From: Gemmataceae bacterium
Lineage (GTDB): Bacteria; Planctomycetota; Planctomycetia; Gemmatales; Gemmataceae
Length of the DNA: 64,000 bases
Assembly: GCA_022616435.1 (NCBI GenBank)
Contig: JAKEET010000101.1
Location: 1-64,000, forward strand
Direction of reading: 5' to 3'
Numbering within the stretch: position 1 is the first letter of the stretch; each line of letters starts with the position of its first letter. The position numbers were made by a program, and so were the translations under genes. Below the pieces are notes generated by a model, which searched no databases, had not been told where the DNA came from, and saw only the letters and a program-made list of their open reading frames with translations. Shown here piece after piece: positions 8,874 through 17,620 of this stretch.

Positions 8874-9293
8874 ATGCGAAATTTGAAGCTGGCCGTGATC
8901 GTGACGATCGGTTTGGGCCTGGCCGGAATGGCGCTGGCGAAAGAATCGAACGCCGCCAAGACGACGCGCAAGAAGCTGCAGCAGAAGATCACCGTGGAGT
9001 TCAAGGAAGAACGCGCCGCCGATGTGTTCATGCAGATCTTCGGCGAGATGGACAAGGCGCCGAAGTACAAGATCGACAATGCCTCAGGCGTGTCGAACAA
9101 CACCAAGGTGACCTACAAGGCCAAAGACAAGGCCGTCGAGCAGATCCTGAGTGACGTCTGCGACAAGCTCGACTGCGGCTGGATCGTGATCTCCAACGAA
9201 TCCAACAACAAGGTGGACGGCTCGGTGGTCATCCGCAAGAGCACCAAAGGGAAAGAACGCGGCTACGAGGCGGGGAAGGAACCCAAGAAGTGA
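8874..9293 (+). CDS. Secreted protein with an STN-like domain
   Basis: ATG at 8874 is preceded by GGGAGG at 7 bases and gives a 139-residue product with a signal peptide (MRNLKLAVIVTIGLGLAGMALA). The mature N-terminus (ITVEFKEERAADVFMQIFGEM, then KYKIDN, TKVTYKAKDKAVEQILSDVCDKLDCGWIV) follows the beta-alpha-beta pattern of the secretin/TonB short N-terminal (STN) domain, which planctomycetes also use as small stand-alone periplasmic proteins. The Lys-rich tail is probably disordered. No operon partner is evident; the next gene is convergent. Confidence 0.65.
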   Translation: MRNLKLAVIVTIGLGLAGMALAKESNAAKTTRKKLQQKITVEFKEERAADVFMQIFGEMDKAPKYKIDNASGVSNNTKVTYKAKDKAVEQILSDVCDKLDCGWIVISNESNNKVDGSVVIRKSTKGKERGYEAGKEPKK

Positions 9294-9304
9294 GCAAGCG
9301 GTGA

Positions 9305-9380
9305 ATTGCGGATGGCAGATCGCAGATTGCAAATTGACATACAAATCTGCAATCTGCAATCTGCAATCTGCAATCTGCAC
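9305..9380. repeat. Heptamer palindromic array, word GCAGATT/AATCTGC
   Basis: The left arm is a tandem run of about four degenerate 7-base units (GCAGATT); after a loop of about 10 bases the right arm is five tandem AATCTGC units. The right arm ends one base before the stop codon of the HNH gene. The same heptamer, in the same arm-loop-arm layout, forms the in-frame insert of the kinase gene at 46076-46168. Spacing and lack of leader or cas genes exclude a CRISPR array. Confidence 0.85.
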
Positions 9381-10040
9381 TTACTTCAACTCCACCGACC
9401 AGTACGCGTTGTCGAGGAAGGTCTTCCACGACTCGTACTTCTTGTGGGTCAGCTTCATCGACAGCAGCGGGCTGCGCTTGGGCTTTTCCGGCTTGCGGAT
9501 CAGGCCCATGTGCGCCTGCTTGGGCGTGCGGCCACCCTTCTTGACGTTGCACTCGACGCAGGCGCACACCACGTTGTCCCAGGTGCTCAGGCCCCCCTGG
9601 CTGCGCGGCACCACGTGGTCGAGGCTCAACTCGGTCGTCGGGAAGCGCTTGCCGCAGTACTGGCACTGGTTGTTGTCGCGCGCGAAGATGTTGCGGCGGT
9701 TGAACTTCACCGTGTGCTTGGGCATCTTCTCGTAGCCGAGCAGGCGAATCACCCGCGGCACCTGGATCTCGCTGGTCGCGGTGCGCACCCAGTCGTCGTC
9801 CTCCTTGCGGAAATTCTTGGCCCGGTATTGGCTCACCTCGCGCCACGTCGAAAAGTCGTACGTCGTGAACTGGCCGTCCTCGAGGGTGACCACCTCGGCC
9901 AGGTCCTTGCACAAGAGGATGAAGGACCGGCGCACGGAGATGATGTGCACGGCCATGAACAGCTTGTTCAGGACCAAGACGCTGGCGTCCAGTGCCGACG
10001 AGTGGGCCGACGAATGGGCCGACGAGTGAGTGCCTGTCAT
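9381..10040 (-). CDS. HNH endonuclease
   Basis: The 219-residue product has a C-terminal HNH nuclease fold: NNQCQYCGKRFPTTELSLDHVVPRSQGG, then WDNVVCACVECNVKKGGRTP. It has the CxxC pair on each side and the catalytic His of LDHVVP. The N-terminal half (LNKLFMAVHIISVRRSFILLCKDLAEVV) matches the conserved leader region of this stand-alone family, common in planctomycetes and cyanobacteria and not tied to a known restriction system. ATG at 10040 is chosen because upstream codons show no conservation. Residues 5-17 are encoded by a 12-base tandem repeat (HSSA units). It is divergent from the kinase gene at 10300. Confidence 0.88.
   Translation of the reverse strand: MTGTHSSAHSSAHSSALDASVLVLNKLFMAVHIISVRRSFILLCKDLAEVVTLEDGQFTTYDFSTWREVSQYRAKNFRKEDDDWVRTATSEIQVPRVIRLLGYEKMPKHTVKFNRRNIFARDNNQCQYCGKRFPTTELSLDHVVPRSQGGLSTWDNVVCACVECNVKKGGRTPKQAHMGLIRKPEKPKRSPLLSMKLTHKKYESWKTFLDNAYWSVELK
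9992..10029. repeat. 12-base tandem repeat in the HNH gene start
   Basis: About three copies of a GACGAGTGGGCC-like unit lie in the first codons of the HNH gene and translate to repeated HSSA. The repeat keeps the reading frame because its unit is a multiple of three. Confidence 0.7.
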
Positions 10041-10299
10041 GGAACCCCCAGTCACAAGAGGATCGCCGGGCGCCTCCCGCGGCGATGGCTTGTCCCTACA
10101 GACGCACGGGAACAAGATCAGGTTCGATGTCTTATCATAACAGGGGGGTGTCGCGGACTGCAAGAAGCGGACCGGGAAATGTGCAAATTTCACGGATTTT
10201 TCGCGAGACGGCGAGCGTCGAAATCCATCCCGACAGCCAGCGCGTCGCGGCCAATTCCGCCATTCACTATAATGTCGTTAGACCCGGAGCTTCGCACCT

Positions 10300-11550
10300 G
10301 TGATATCGCCTATGCGGCCTGTCGCCAAACCCGATTCGGGGACCATCAGCGTCGAAGAGGAAAAGCTGCGCCAGGCCCTGGTCAGCCGCGGCCTGATCAC
10401 GGCCGACGATTGGCAGCAGGTCCGCAACGCCATCGAACCCGGCAGCGGCCTGGGGCCGATCCTGGCCACGCTGGTCCATGCCGGCTTTCTCACCTCCGGC
10501 CAGGCCCAGCGCGTCGCCGTCGAGCTCCCCAACCTCACGGCTCAGCTCATCCCCGGTTACAAGCTGCTCGACAAGATCGGCCAGGGCTCGATGGGCGCCG
10601 TCTACAAGGCCCGCCAGCTCAGCATGGACCGCATCGTCGCCATCAAGGTCCTGCACCAGAAGTTCGCGGCCAACAAGGAGTTCCTGGCCCGCTTCCGCCG
10701 CGAGGCCCACCTGGCCGCCAAGTTCAACAGCAACCACATCATCCAGGCGATCGACGTCGGCCAGTCCGGGACGATCAACTACTTCGTGATGGAATACGTC
10801 GAAGGCGTGACCATCAAGGAGGAGCTGGAAAAAGGCAAGATCTACGACGAAGCCGAGGCCATCGACATCGTCCTGCAGATCGCGCGGGCCTTGCAGAGCG
10901 CCCATCGCCGCAACCTGATCCACCGCGACATCAAGCCGGCCAACATCGTCATCACCAAGGACGGCACCGCCAAGCTCGCCGACCTGGGCATGGCCCGGGC
11001 CACCACCGACGAGGCCCACATCGAAAAGGAGCGCGGCCTGACCATGGGCACGCCGCACTACATGGCCCCGGAGCAAATCCGCGGCAAGAGCGACGTGGAC
11101 AGCCGGGCCGACATGTACTCGCTGGGCGCCACCCTCTTTCACATGGTGACCGGCCGGCCGCCGTTCCCGTATCCGACCATCGATGAAGTCCTGCGGGCCC
11201 ACCTCAAGGAAGAACTGACGCCGCCCGACCACATCAACACCAAGCTGTCGGCCGGGCTGGGCGAAGTCGTCGAGTTCATGATGGCCAAGAGCCGCAAGAA
11301 GCGCTATCCGTCGCCGGACGAGCTGATCCTCGACCTGGAATGCCTGCAGCGCGACGAGCCGCCGAGGTTCGCCCGCCAGCACATGGCCGCCTCGATGCAA
11401 GCCATCGAGCAAGCGGATGACGAGGAGGAAGAGGAAGACAGCGACCAGCCGCAAGTGGTGCCGCTCAAGTGGGCGCTGATCCTCGCCGGCATCCTGGCGT
11501 TTAGCTGCGTGGGGAACATGTTCTTGCTGCTGCGGCTGGCGATGCGGTGA
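10300..11550 (+). CDS. Membrane-anchored Ser/Thr protein kinase
   Basis: The 416-residue product starts with a helical domain of about 75 residues (LRQALVSRGLITADDW...GFLTSGQAQRV), seen before kinase domains in planctomycetes. The Hanks kinase follows: glycine loop IGQGSMGAVYKA, VAIKVL lysine, HRDIKPANIV catalytic loop, DLG in place of DFG, and TMGTPHYMAPEQ. An acidic linker (DDEEEEEDSD) precedes a single C-terminal helix, WALILAGILAFSCVGNMFLLL. With no extracellular domain beyond the helix, it signals on the cytoplasmic face. Unlike the three kinases further right, its loop between HRD and DLG is of normal length. GTG at 10300 or ATG at 10312 could start it. Confidence 0.92.
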   Translation: MISPMRPVAKPDSGTISVEEEKLRQALVSRGLITADDWQQVRNAIEPGSGLGPILATLVHAGFLTSGQAQRVAVELPNLTAQLIPGYKLLDKIGQGSMGAVYKARQLSMDRIVAIKVLHQKFAANKEFLARFRREAHLAAKFNSNHIIQAIDVGQSGTINYFVMEYVEGVTIKEELEKGKIYDEAEAIDIVLQIARALQSAHRRNLIHRDIKPANIVITKDGTAKLADLGMARATTDEAHIEKERGLTMGTPHYMAPEQIRGKSDVDSRADMYSLGATLFHMVTGRPPFPYPTIDEVLRAHLKEELTPPDHINTKLSAGLGEVVEFMMAKSRKKRYPSPDELILDLECLQRDEPPRFARQHMAASMQAIEQADDEEEEEDSDQPQVVPLKWALILAGILAFSCVGNMFLLLRLAMR

Positions 11551-11664
11551 CAGGGTGCGGAGTGACAAGGCGCCTATTCGCATTCCTTTTCGAATTCGCG
11601 AATGGTGTGTCTGATCGCTCAGGTGGTCAAGAAGTCATGGGTTGACGTTCATGAGGTGCGGAAA

Positions 11665-12384
11665 ATGCCGTTCGAGCTTCCTCGCGATGATTTGGTCGCC
11701 CAAGTCGACGCCGCCGTGACGGACCTCCTCGCGGCTGCCCGGATCGCCGCGCCGCCGGTGGATGCGATTGCCCTCGCCCAGGGCCATCTCGGCATGGTCG
11801 TCTGCCTGGACAAGCGCCAGACGCAGCGCGGCCGGGTCCAGCGCGGCGCGGGGAGCCGGCAAATCTACCTGCGCCCGGAGCCGACGGTCGAGCGTCATCA
11901 ATGGACGGTCGCCCACGAGATCGGCGAACACTTGAAGCCGGCGTTGCTCAACCGTCTCGGCGTCGAGCCGGTCGAGGCCAGGGCGATGATGGGCGAATCG
12001 CTGGCCAACCTGTTCGCGCATCGTCTGCTCGTGCCGACCTGCTGGTTCGCCGACGACGCGCCGGACTTCGACCACGACCTGCTGGCCTTGAAAGAGCGCT
12101 ACGCCACCGCCAGCCACGAAGTCCTGGCCTGGCGGCTGCTCGACCTGCCCGAGCCGTGCATCATCACGATCATCGACAACGACCGCATCCATCGTCGCCG
12201 CAGCAACGCCTGGCCGACGCGCCGCGAGCTGTCTGCCGCGGAACAGGAGTGCCGGCGGCGCGTCGCCCTTCACGGCCAACCCGAGCGCGTCGTCGCCGAC
12301 TGCTGGACCGTGTACGGCTGGCCGGTCCACACGGCGGAGTGGAAGCGCGAGATTTTGCGGAGCGTGGTGGAGATGGACGGGTAG
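11665..12384 (+). CDS. ImmA/IrrE-type metallopeptidase-like protein
   Basis: From ATG at 11665 the product is 239 residues. The core RHQWTVAHEIGEHL, followed by MMGESLANLFAHRLLVP, matches the ImmA/IrrE (COG2856) peptidase fold, in which a HExxH helix and a downstream Glu bind zinc. Here the motif reads HEIGEH, so the second His is one position late; whether zinc is still bound is unclear. Family members cleave XRE-type repressors in phage and stress responses, but no XRE gene lies beside it. It is convergent with the MATE gene. Confidence 0.72.
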   Translation: MPFELPRDDLVAQVDAAVTDLLAAARIAAPPVDAIALAQGHLGMVVCLDKRQTQRGRVQRGAGSRQIYLRPEPTVERHQWTVAHEIGEHLKPALLNRLGVEPVEARAMMGESLANLFAHRLLVPTCWFADDAPDFDHDLLALKERYATASHEVLAWRLLDLPEPCIITIIDNDRIHRRRSNAWPTRRELSAAEQECRRRVALHGQPERVVADCWTVYGWPVHTAEWKREILRSVVEMDG

Positions 12385-12477
12385 GGCGCCAATCCCATCC
12401 GGTGAGGTTCATAACCTTACAATGATCACTCGACGGCCTCCGGCAATCTTGCCGTTGCGGCGCGCAGGATGCGTCAT

Positions 12478-13962
12478 TCACGCCAGCCCCGGCTCGATCA
12501 CCCGCATCGTCTTCCACTTGCCGGTGCGGAACCGCCAGTAGAAGACCGCCGCCATGGCGAAGATGTGGGCGGTGGCGAACCACCACGCCCAGTAGACGTT
12601 GCCGCCGGCGCGCACCACCAGGTAGGTGGGCAGCACCATGATCGGCCAGGCCATGCAGAACGTGGCCATGGTGACGAACCACGTATCGCCGGCGCCGCGC
12701 AGCGCGAACGAGAAGGTCAAGTTCGCGGCGTCCACGACGGAATAGGCCGCGACGCACACCAGCAGTCCCGGCACGATCGCCGCCACCGCGTCGAAGTCGT
12801 GCGGGTCGCGGCCGCCTTCGAACAGCGACACGATGAGCCCGGGAATCGCCAGGTAGAAGGCGGCGATGACGCACATGTAGCCGAACGACCATTTCAGGCC
12901 GGTGTACGTGCTCGTTTCCGCCAGCTCGGGACGGTCGCCGCCCAGCCGCTGGCCGACGAGGATGCACACCGCCTGGCCGAGGCCCATCATCGGCAAGAAC
13001 GCGATCATGTTGAGACGCACGGTGAGGGTGGTCGCCCCCATCGCCGCGTCGCCGAGCCGTCCGACCAACTGCACGAACAGGTTGAACACCAGCACGTCGA
13101 GGAAGACCTGGGCGCCGGCCGGGCCGCCGTAGCGCATGAGCCGGCGGAACAGGTCGCGCTCGAGCCGCCAGCCCGAGGCGGTCGCGAACCGGGCGCGGTA
13201 GCCGCGGCGCATGAACAGGCCCAGCGCCAGCGCCGCCGACGCCCACGAGCCGATCACGGTGGACCAGCCGGCGCCCTCGATCCCCATTTCCGGAAAACCG
13301 AGATGGCCGAAGATCATCACCAGCGCCAGCACGACGTTGACCGCGGTGCCAAACGCCTCGATGCCCAGGACGGTCCAGGTCTGGCCGCGGCCGGAGAAGA
13401 AGCCGTTGACGGCAGCCACGATGAGCATCGGCAGGGCGGCGTAGGCGAGGCAGCGCAGGTATGCGACCTCCAGGGATTGCAAGGCCTCGCTATGGCCGCC
13501 GGCCGCGATCAGCAACGGGGCGGCCGGCGCCAGCAACAGCATCAGCATTCCGGCCAGCAGCGCGAAGTGGATCCCTTGCCACACGGCGGGACCGACGCGG
13601 TGCGGGCGGCCGGCCCCAGTGTATTGCGCGACAAACGTGGACGTGTAGCCGGCGGTAACCTGCGGCAAGCCGAACACCAACCAGTACCACATCACCGCGG
13701 GAAACGAGGCGGCCATCGCCCGGGAGTCGTACCAGGACAGCAAGATGGTGTCCACGAACACCTGGACCGTCATGAAGCTCTGGCTGAGGATCAACGGGGC
13801 GGCCAGGGACAGGAGCTCGCGGCTGCCGCCGGGCGTGTGCGCGGCGTGTGCGGGGTCGGGCGTCGGTGTCCCGGGTGTGCTCCCACCGCCCTCGGGGAGA
13901 GGGGTTGGGGGGGCCGCATTGGAGATGCCTACGGACAGTTCGGGAGTTTCAATCCGTTGCAC
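12478..13962 (-). CDS. MATE-family efflux transporter
   Basis: The 494-residue product has about twelve hydrophobic helices and typical MATE features: ELLSLAAPLILSQSFMTVQVFVDTILLSWY in helix 1 and repeated GxxxG-rich segments in both halves (AAVNGFFSGRGQTWTVL, and DAANLTFSFALRGAGDTWFV). MATE proteins export cationic drugs or metabolites using H+ or Na+. The GTG start at 13962 is supported by AAGGAGAG at 6 bases. Residues 17-45 are a Pro/Gly-rich stretch (PTPLPEGGG) derived from a dispersed repeat rather than from the transporter. Confidence 0.88.
   Translation of the reverse strand: MQRIETPELSVGISNAAPPTPLPEGGGSTPGTPTPDPAHAAHTPGGSRELLSLAAPLILSQSFMTVQVFVDTILLSWYDSRAMAASFPAVMWYWLVFGLPQVTAGYTSTFVAQYTGAGRPHRVGPAVWQGIHFALLAGMLMLLLAPAAPLLIAAGGHSEALQSLEVAYLRCLAYAALPMLIVAAVNGFFSGRGQTWTVLGIEAFGTAVNVVLALVMIFGHLGFPEMGIEGAGWSTVIGSWASAALALGLFMRRGYRARFATASGWRLERDLFRRLMRYGGPAGAQVFLDVLVFNLFVQLVGRLGDAAMGATTLTVRLNMIAFLPMMGLGQAVCILVGQRLGGDRPELAETSTYTGLKWSFGYMCVIAAFYLAIPGLIVSLFEGGRDPHDFDAVAAIVPGLLVCVAAYSVVDAANLTFSFALRGAGDTWFVTMATFCMAWPIMVLPTYLVVRAGGNVYWAWWFATAHIFAMAAVFYWRFRTGKWKTMRVIEPGLA
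13880..13912. repeat. NPSPRGxG-type dispersed repeat, copy 1
   Basis: A C-rich/G-rich interrupted palindrome (CCACCGCCCTCGGGG, then AGAGGGGTTGGGGG) lies within the N-terminal codons of the MATE gene. Related copies occur at 17458-17500, 49271-49312 and 54164-54190. Confidence 0.5.
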
Positions 13963-14149
13963 GCGGACTCTCCTTTCGTAGGCGCCGTGGGTTCAAGACT
14001 CATGAGACAATTGCGTCAAGGCCAAGGTTCGCGACGGCAGCGATCCTGTTTTTCCACGGAAGATGGAGCGAACCCACCGTTTTTCTTAGCGGGATGGGCA
14101 AGAATAGAGAACGGGGTGTCCACGCTCCGCCGAGCGGGTGGCGACTTCC

Positions 14150-15103
14150 ATGAGCATTCTCAGCATTCTGGCAGTTGCGCTGGCCCTGGGGCAGGTTCCG
14201 GAGCCCACCGGGCCGCTCGTGAAGAGCTATACGGGATTTGTGTACACTGAAGGCCCCGCCTTCGATCGCGACGGCAACCTCTACTTCACCGACCAGCGCG
14301 ACGGCCGCGGCAAGATCTATAAGATCACATCAGGGAAATGGGTTCGAAATGACGCGGGGACAAACCCAAGCCCCAATGCGAGCGCAGCGCGCGTTGGGGT
14401 TGAAGGGATCGAGTTCTTCGTCGCCTCCTCCGGCCGCGCCAACGGCCTTGCCGTCAGCAACGAAGGCGAGATCGTCGCGTGCCAGATGGACGGCCGCATC
14501 GTCGCCTATCGGCCCGATGGTTCGTACCGCGTGGTCGCCGCCCGCTATCACGGCCGGCGTTTCAATGCGCCCAACGACCTGGTTCTCGATCGTCACGGCG
14601 GCATCTACTTCACCGATCCGCGCATCAACGCTCCGCTGCTTCCGCCTCAGGACAGGGCGGCGGTCTACTACGTGGCGGCCGACGGCTGCGTCACGCGCTT
14701 GATCGACGACCTGCGGCTGCCCAACGGCATCACCCTGTCGCCGGATGAAAAGACGCTGTACGTGGCCGCGAGCCTGGAGCGGTGCGTCATGGCCTATCCT
14801 GTGCTGGGGCCGGGGAAGATCGGCGCGGGGCGCTGCTGCGCCCGCATTTCCCCCGGCAAGGCTCTGTTGTTCGTGGGTGGCGACGGCATCAAGACCGACG
14901 CGGCCGGCAACCTCTACGTGGCCACGGCGCGCGGCATCCAGATCTTCGATCCGTGCGGCACGCTGCTGCACATCATCTGTGTTCCCGAGCGCCCGTCGAA
15001 CTTGGCCTTCGGCGGTCCGAACCGGCGCACGCTGATCATCACGGCCGGCGGGTCGATCTATTCGATACGGATGTCGATCGCGGGGCCGGAACTTGGCGAT
15101 TGA
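14150..15103 (+). CDS. SMP-30/gluconolactonase-like secreted protein
   Basis: From ATG at 14150 the product is 317 residues with a short signal-like start (MSILSILAVALALGQV). The body is a six-bladed SMP-30 propeller: YTEGPAFDRDGNLYFTD, SGRANGLAVSNEGEIVACQ, RFNAPNDLVLDRHGGIYFTDPR, LRLPNGITLSPDEKTLYVA and GDGIKTDAAGNLYVATARGIQIFDP. The Glu, Asn and Asp positions that bind the divalent metal in lactonases are present (EGP, NDL, DGI). Between blades 1 and 2 an insert (about residues 65-82) is encoded by a palindromic repeat. Substrate unknown; a sugar lactone is the family default. Confidence 0.85.
   Translation: MSILSILAVALALGQVPEPTGPLVKSYTGFVYTEGPAFDRDGNLYFTDQRDGRGKIYKITSGKWVRNDAGTNPSPNASAARVGVEGIEFFVASSGRANGLAVSNEGEIVACQMDGRIVAYRPDGSYRVVAARYHGRRFNAPNDLVLDRHGGIYFTDPRINAPLLPPQDRAAVYYVAADGCVTRLIDDLRLPNGITLSPDEKTLYVAASLERCVMAYPVLGPGKIGAGRCCARISPGKALLFVGGDGIKTDAAGNLYVATARGIQIFDPCGTLLHIICVPERPSNLAFGGPNRRTLIITAGGSIYSIRMSIAGPELGD
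14367..14402. repeat. Palindromic element inside the SMP-30 gene
   Basis: CAAGCCCCAATGCG and CGCGTTGGGGTTG face each other around a GC-rich centre and translate as PNASAARVGVE. The segment interrupts the blade that normally reads KIYKIT followed directly by a short turn and the SGRANGLA strand, so it looks like an in-frame insertion. Confidence 0.6.
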
Positions 15104-15148
15104 CCGGCCCTAAATCCTGAGACTATTCAAACCGTTTTCGCAGCGTCC

Positions 15149-17521
15149 TTACTCCGGCGCCGCGATGGGCTTCCACGAGCGCGTCTGATAATCCTTGGCA
15201 AACTCCGTGACCACGATGCCCTGGTTGGCCGCGATGTCCTCGAACACCTGCGTCGTGCCGCTGGTCGGCCAGTGAATCTCGAGTCGCGCCACGCGGTCCG
15301 CCTTGCCCAGACCGATGTGCTGCTCCAGGGGGTTCGCGCCGAAACTGCTGCCGGAGGAAACGTGACGGTGCACCGTGAGCGGAGCTTCGCCAGACGGCGC
15401 GGGAGCGGTCACGACCTTGATGCGTGCCCCGATCGCCGCGCGGTTCGTCTTCTTCCCGACCAGCTTGACCGACAGCCAGTTGTTGCCCTGGCCGGGATTC
15501 TGAAACAGGACGTTGTGATAGCGGTCGCCGGGGACCGCGCCGCCCACCTGGATGAAGATGTCCACGCTGCCGCAGCGACGCCAGTCGCCGAAGGCCACGC
15601 CATGCCCCTTTTGCAAGTGCCCCGTCCCCGATGACCCCGTGATCTCGGCGAAGCGCCTTGCTCCCCCTTGGCCTGATGCCCCTCGCCCCGATGCAGGGCC
15701 GGCGGCCACGTTCCGGAACAGGCGGTTGGGGACGAGCGTGCCCAGACATGGGTTGCCGGTGCCCAGGTAGATGTCGAGGTAGCCGTCGTTGTCGACGTCG
15801 CCATAGTTGCTCCCCATCGGAGCGCACACCTTGTCCGGACCCGCTTCCTTGGTCACGTCCCGGAAGCCCTTGCCCCCCAGGTTGCGGAACAGCTTGGGGG
15901 TGGGGAGCTCGTGTGGTTGGTCCAGCATTCCCTTGACGATGTCTTCCAGGGAATGGACGGTCGACGTGGCGAAGATGTCAAGCCAGCCGTCGTTGTCATA
16001 GTCCCACGCCCAGCACGAGAAGCCGCTCGTGGGCCCGTCGATGCCCATCCGGCTGGTGACGTCCGTGAACGTGCCGTCGCGGTTGTTGCGATACAGCCGG
16101 GCCGTCCCCTGGGGCGCGCCGAGACCGGGTGGTATCCCAATGTTCGCGAACAGCTCGGGATAGCCGTCATTGTCGACGTCGATCCAGGCAGCGCCCAGGA
16201 CGTTGCTCAGGTCGGCGGGGAGACCGGCGCGCCGCGCCGCCTCCTCGAAGGCGCCATCCCCCTTGTTGCGGTAGAGCGCGCAGGGCCGGTGCTGGCCGCA
16301 CATGAACACGTCCAGAAAGCCGTCGTTGTCATAGTCCGCCCACGAGGCGCTGTTCGAGTTGAGCGGGGTCGCCAGCCCGGCGTCCCGGGTAACGTCGCTG
16401 AACGTGCCCTTGCCGCTGTTGCGCAGCAAGCTCGGCCGGATCGGCATGTGGGCCGGCATCCAGGCGCCGCGCGGAACGAAGATGTCCATGTGCCCATCGT
16501 TGTCGTAATCGGTCTGGACGCAGTACAAGCCGCCCAACTGCTCGTCCAGCCCCGCCGCCTTGGTCCGGTCCTCGAATGTCCCGTCCCCCTTGTTCCGGTA
16601 GAAGGCCAACGGTTCGCCGGGAGACCAGCCGGTGACGACGAAGTCGAGCAACCCGTCGTCGTCGAAGTCTTCCATGATGGCGCCGCCGGATTGATTGAGC
16701 CTGTCCTGGATGCCGACGCGGTGGCTGACATCGCGGAATTTGCCGATGTCGAACTCCGACGGCTTGCAGAACGGGTCGAGCAGCAGCCGATGGCGCGGCT
16801 CGACCCGGTCGGGGTGCTCGCCCAGCGTCATGTGGGCCAGGTTGAGCAGCCATTGCACTTCGAAGTCGTCGGGGAAGATGCGGAGATAGTCGCTGAAATG
16901 TTTGACGGCCAGGCGCGAGCCGGTGGGGTTTTGGTGGACGGCCGCGGGGGCGATGGGCAGGATGCACGAGCTTTCGCCGCGGCACAGCACGCAATTGTCG
17001 TTCTCGCCGATGCGGAGCCCGGTCACGCCCAGGTAGTAGATGATCGTGCCGAGCAGCTCCTCCTCCAACGGAGTGCCCTTGATCTCGGCTTCCAGGGTCT
17101 TGAGCGCCTGGTACGCCTCGACCGCCTTGCCCTGCGAGTGCAGCAGGGTAGCCTTTCGCAGCAGCACGTTTTCGATCGGCTGCAGTCTCGTCTGTTGCAG
17201 CTCGTCGAGGGCCTCGAGCCATCCAACGACGTGCTGCCGATGGAGCGTGGCAACCTCGTTGAGCGAAGTCGCCTGGGACCACGAGGGCTGCCGCGGGTCG
17301 TAGACGGCGAGGAACCCGCTGGTATCGACGAACATGCGCCGCTTGTAGACGAGCGGCTCCGGCTCGCGGACCTCGGGGCGCGGCGGCAGGTACAGAAACA
17401 GACCGAGCGCCAACAGGCCAAGCACACAGCCAGCCAGAACAGCGCGATGCAATCGCACCGCCCCTCGTCCGCGGGGAGATGGGTTGGGGGTGAGGGGATC
17501 GCAAGGCTCCGTACCCAGCAT
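15149..17521 (-). CDS. CRTAC1-type FG-GAP/UnbV repeat protein
   Basis: The 790-residue product has one N-terminal anchor (AVLAGCVLGLLALGLFLYL, residues 29-47) and a helical region with tetratricopeptide-like spacing. A run of FG-GAP/VCBS calcium-binding repeats follows (for example DFDDDGLLDFVV, DYDNDGHMDIFV, DVDNDGYPELFA). The C-terminal ASPIC/UnbV domain is complete (NNWLSVKLVGKKTNRAAIGARIKV, HRHVSSGSSFGANPLEQHIGLG). Such proteins are extracellular propellers of unknown ligand and are common in planctomycetes. ATG at 17521 has GGAG at 6-7 bases; residues 8-20 come from an NPSPRG-type repeat. A decayed paralogue lies at 58953-60983. Confidence 0.88.
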   Translation of the reverse strand: MLGTEPCDPLTPNPSPRGRGAVRLHRAVLAGCVLGLLALGLFLYLPPRPEVREPEPLVYKRRMFVDTSGFLAVYDPRQPSWSQATSLNEVATLHRQHVVGWLEALDELQQTRLQPIENVLLRKATLLHSQGKAVEAYQALKTLEAEIKGTPLEEELLGTIIYYLGVTGLRIGENDNCVLCRGESSCILPIAPAAVHQNPTGSRLAVKHFSDYLRIFPDDFEVQWLLNLAHMTLGEHPDRVEPRHRLLLDPFCKPSEFDIGKFRDVSHRVGIQDRLNQSGGAIMEDFDDDGLLDFVVTGWSPGEPLAFYRNKGDGTFEDRTKAAGLDEQLGGLYCVQTDYDNDGHMDIFVPRGAWMPAHMPIRPSLLRNSGKGTFSDVTRDAGLATPLNSNSASWADYDNDGFLDVFMCGQHRPCALYRNKGDGAFEEAARRAGLPADLSNVLGAAWIDVDNDGYPELFANIGIPPGLGAPQGTARLYRNNRDGTFTDVTSRMGIDGPTSGFSCWAWDYDNDGWLDIFATSTVHSLEDIVKGMLDQPHELPTPKLFRNLGGKGFRDVTKEAGPDKVCAPMGSNYGDVDNDGYLDIYLGTGNPCLGTLVPNRLFRNVAAGPASGRGASGQGGARRFAEITGSSGTGHLQKGHGVAFGDWRRCGSVDIFIQVGGAVPGDRYHNVLFQNPGQGNNWLSVKLVGKKTNRAAIGARIKVVTAPAPSGEAPLTVHRHVSSGSSFGANPLEQHIGLGKADRVARLEIHWPTSGTTQVFEDIAANQGIVVTEFAKDYQTRSWKPIAAPE
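17458..17500. repeat. NPSPRGxG-type dispersed repeat, copy 2
   Basis: CCCCTCGTCCGCGGGGAGAT followed by GGGTTGGGGGTGAGGGG encodes LTPNPSPRGRG at the start of the CRTAC1 protein. This peptide is a well-known product of read-through of a dispersed palindrome in many bacteria. Its presence between start codon and membrane anchor shows the repeat can sit in translated sequence. Confidence 0.65.
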
Positions 17522-17620
17522 GGTTGGCTCCGATCGCCGCGGAAGGACGCTCTTGACAATGTAAGCCAGAGGGCGATCGGATTACAAGAGGCATGGGGCG
17601 CCCGCAGCCGAGCCGAGCAG

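Noticed and set aside
9305-9380. CRISPR array
   Set aside because: Units are 7 bases without spacers, arms are inverted relative to each other, and no cas gene is present.
9306-11186. 626-codon open frame on the plus strand
   Set aside because: It crosses the HNH gene in antisense and the kinase gene in another frame; the composition is Arg/Pro/His-rich without motifs.
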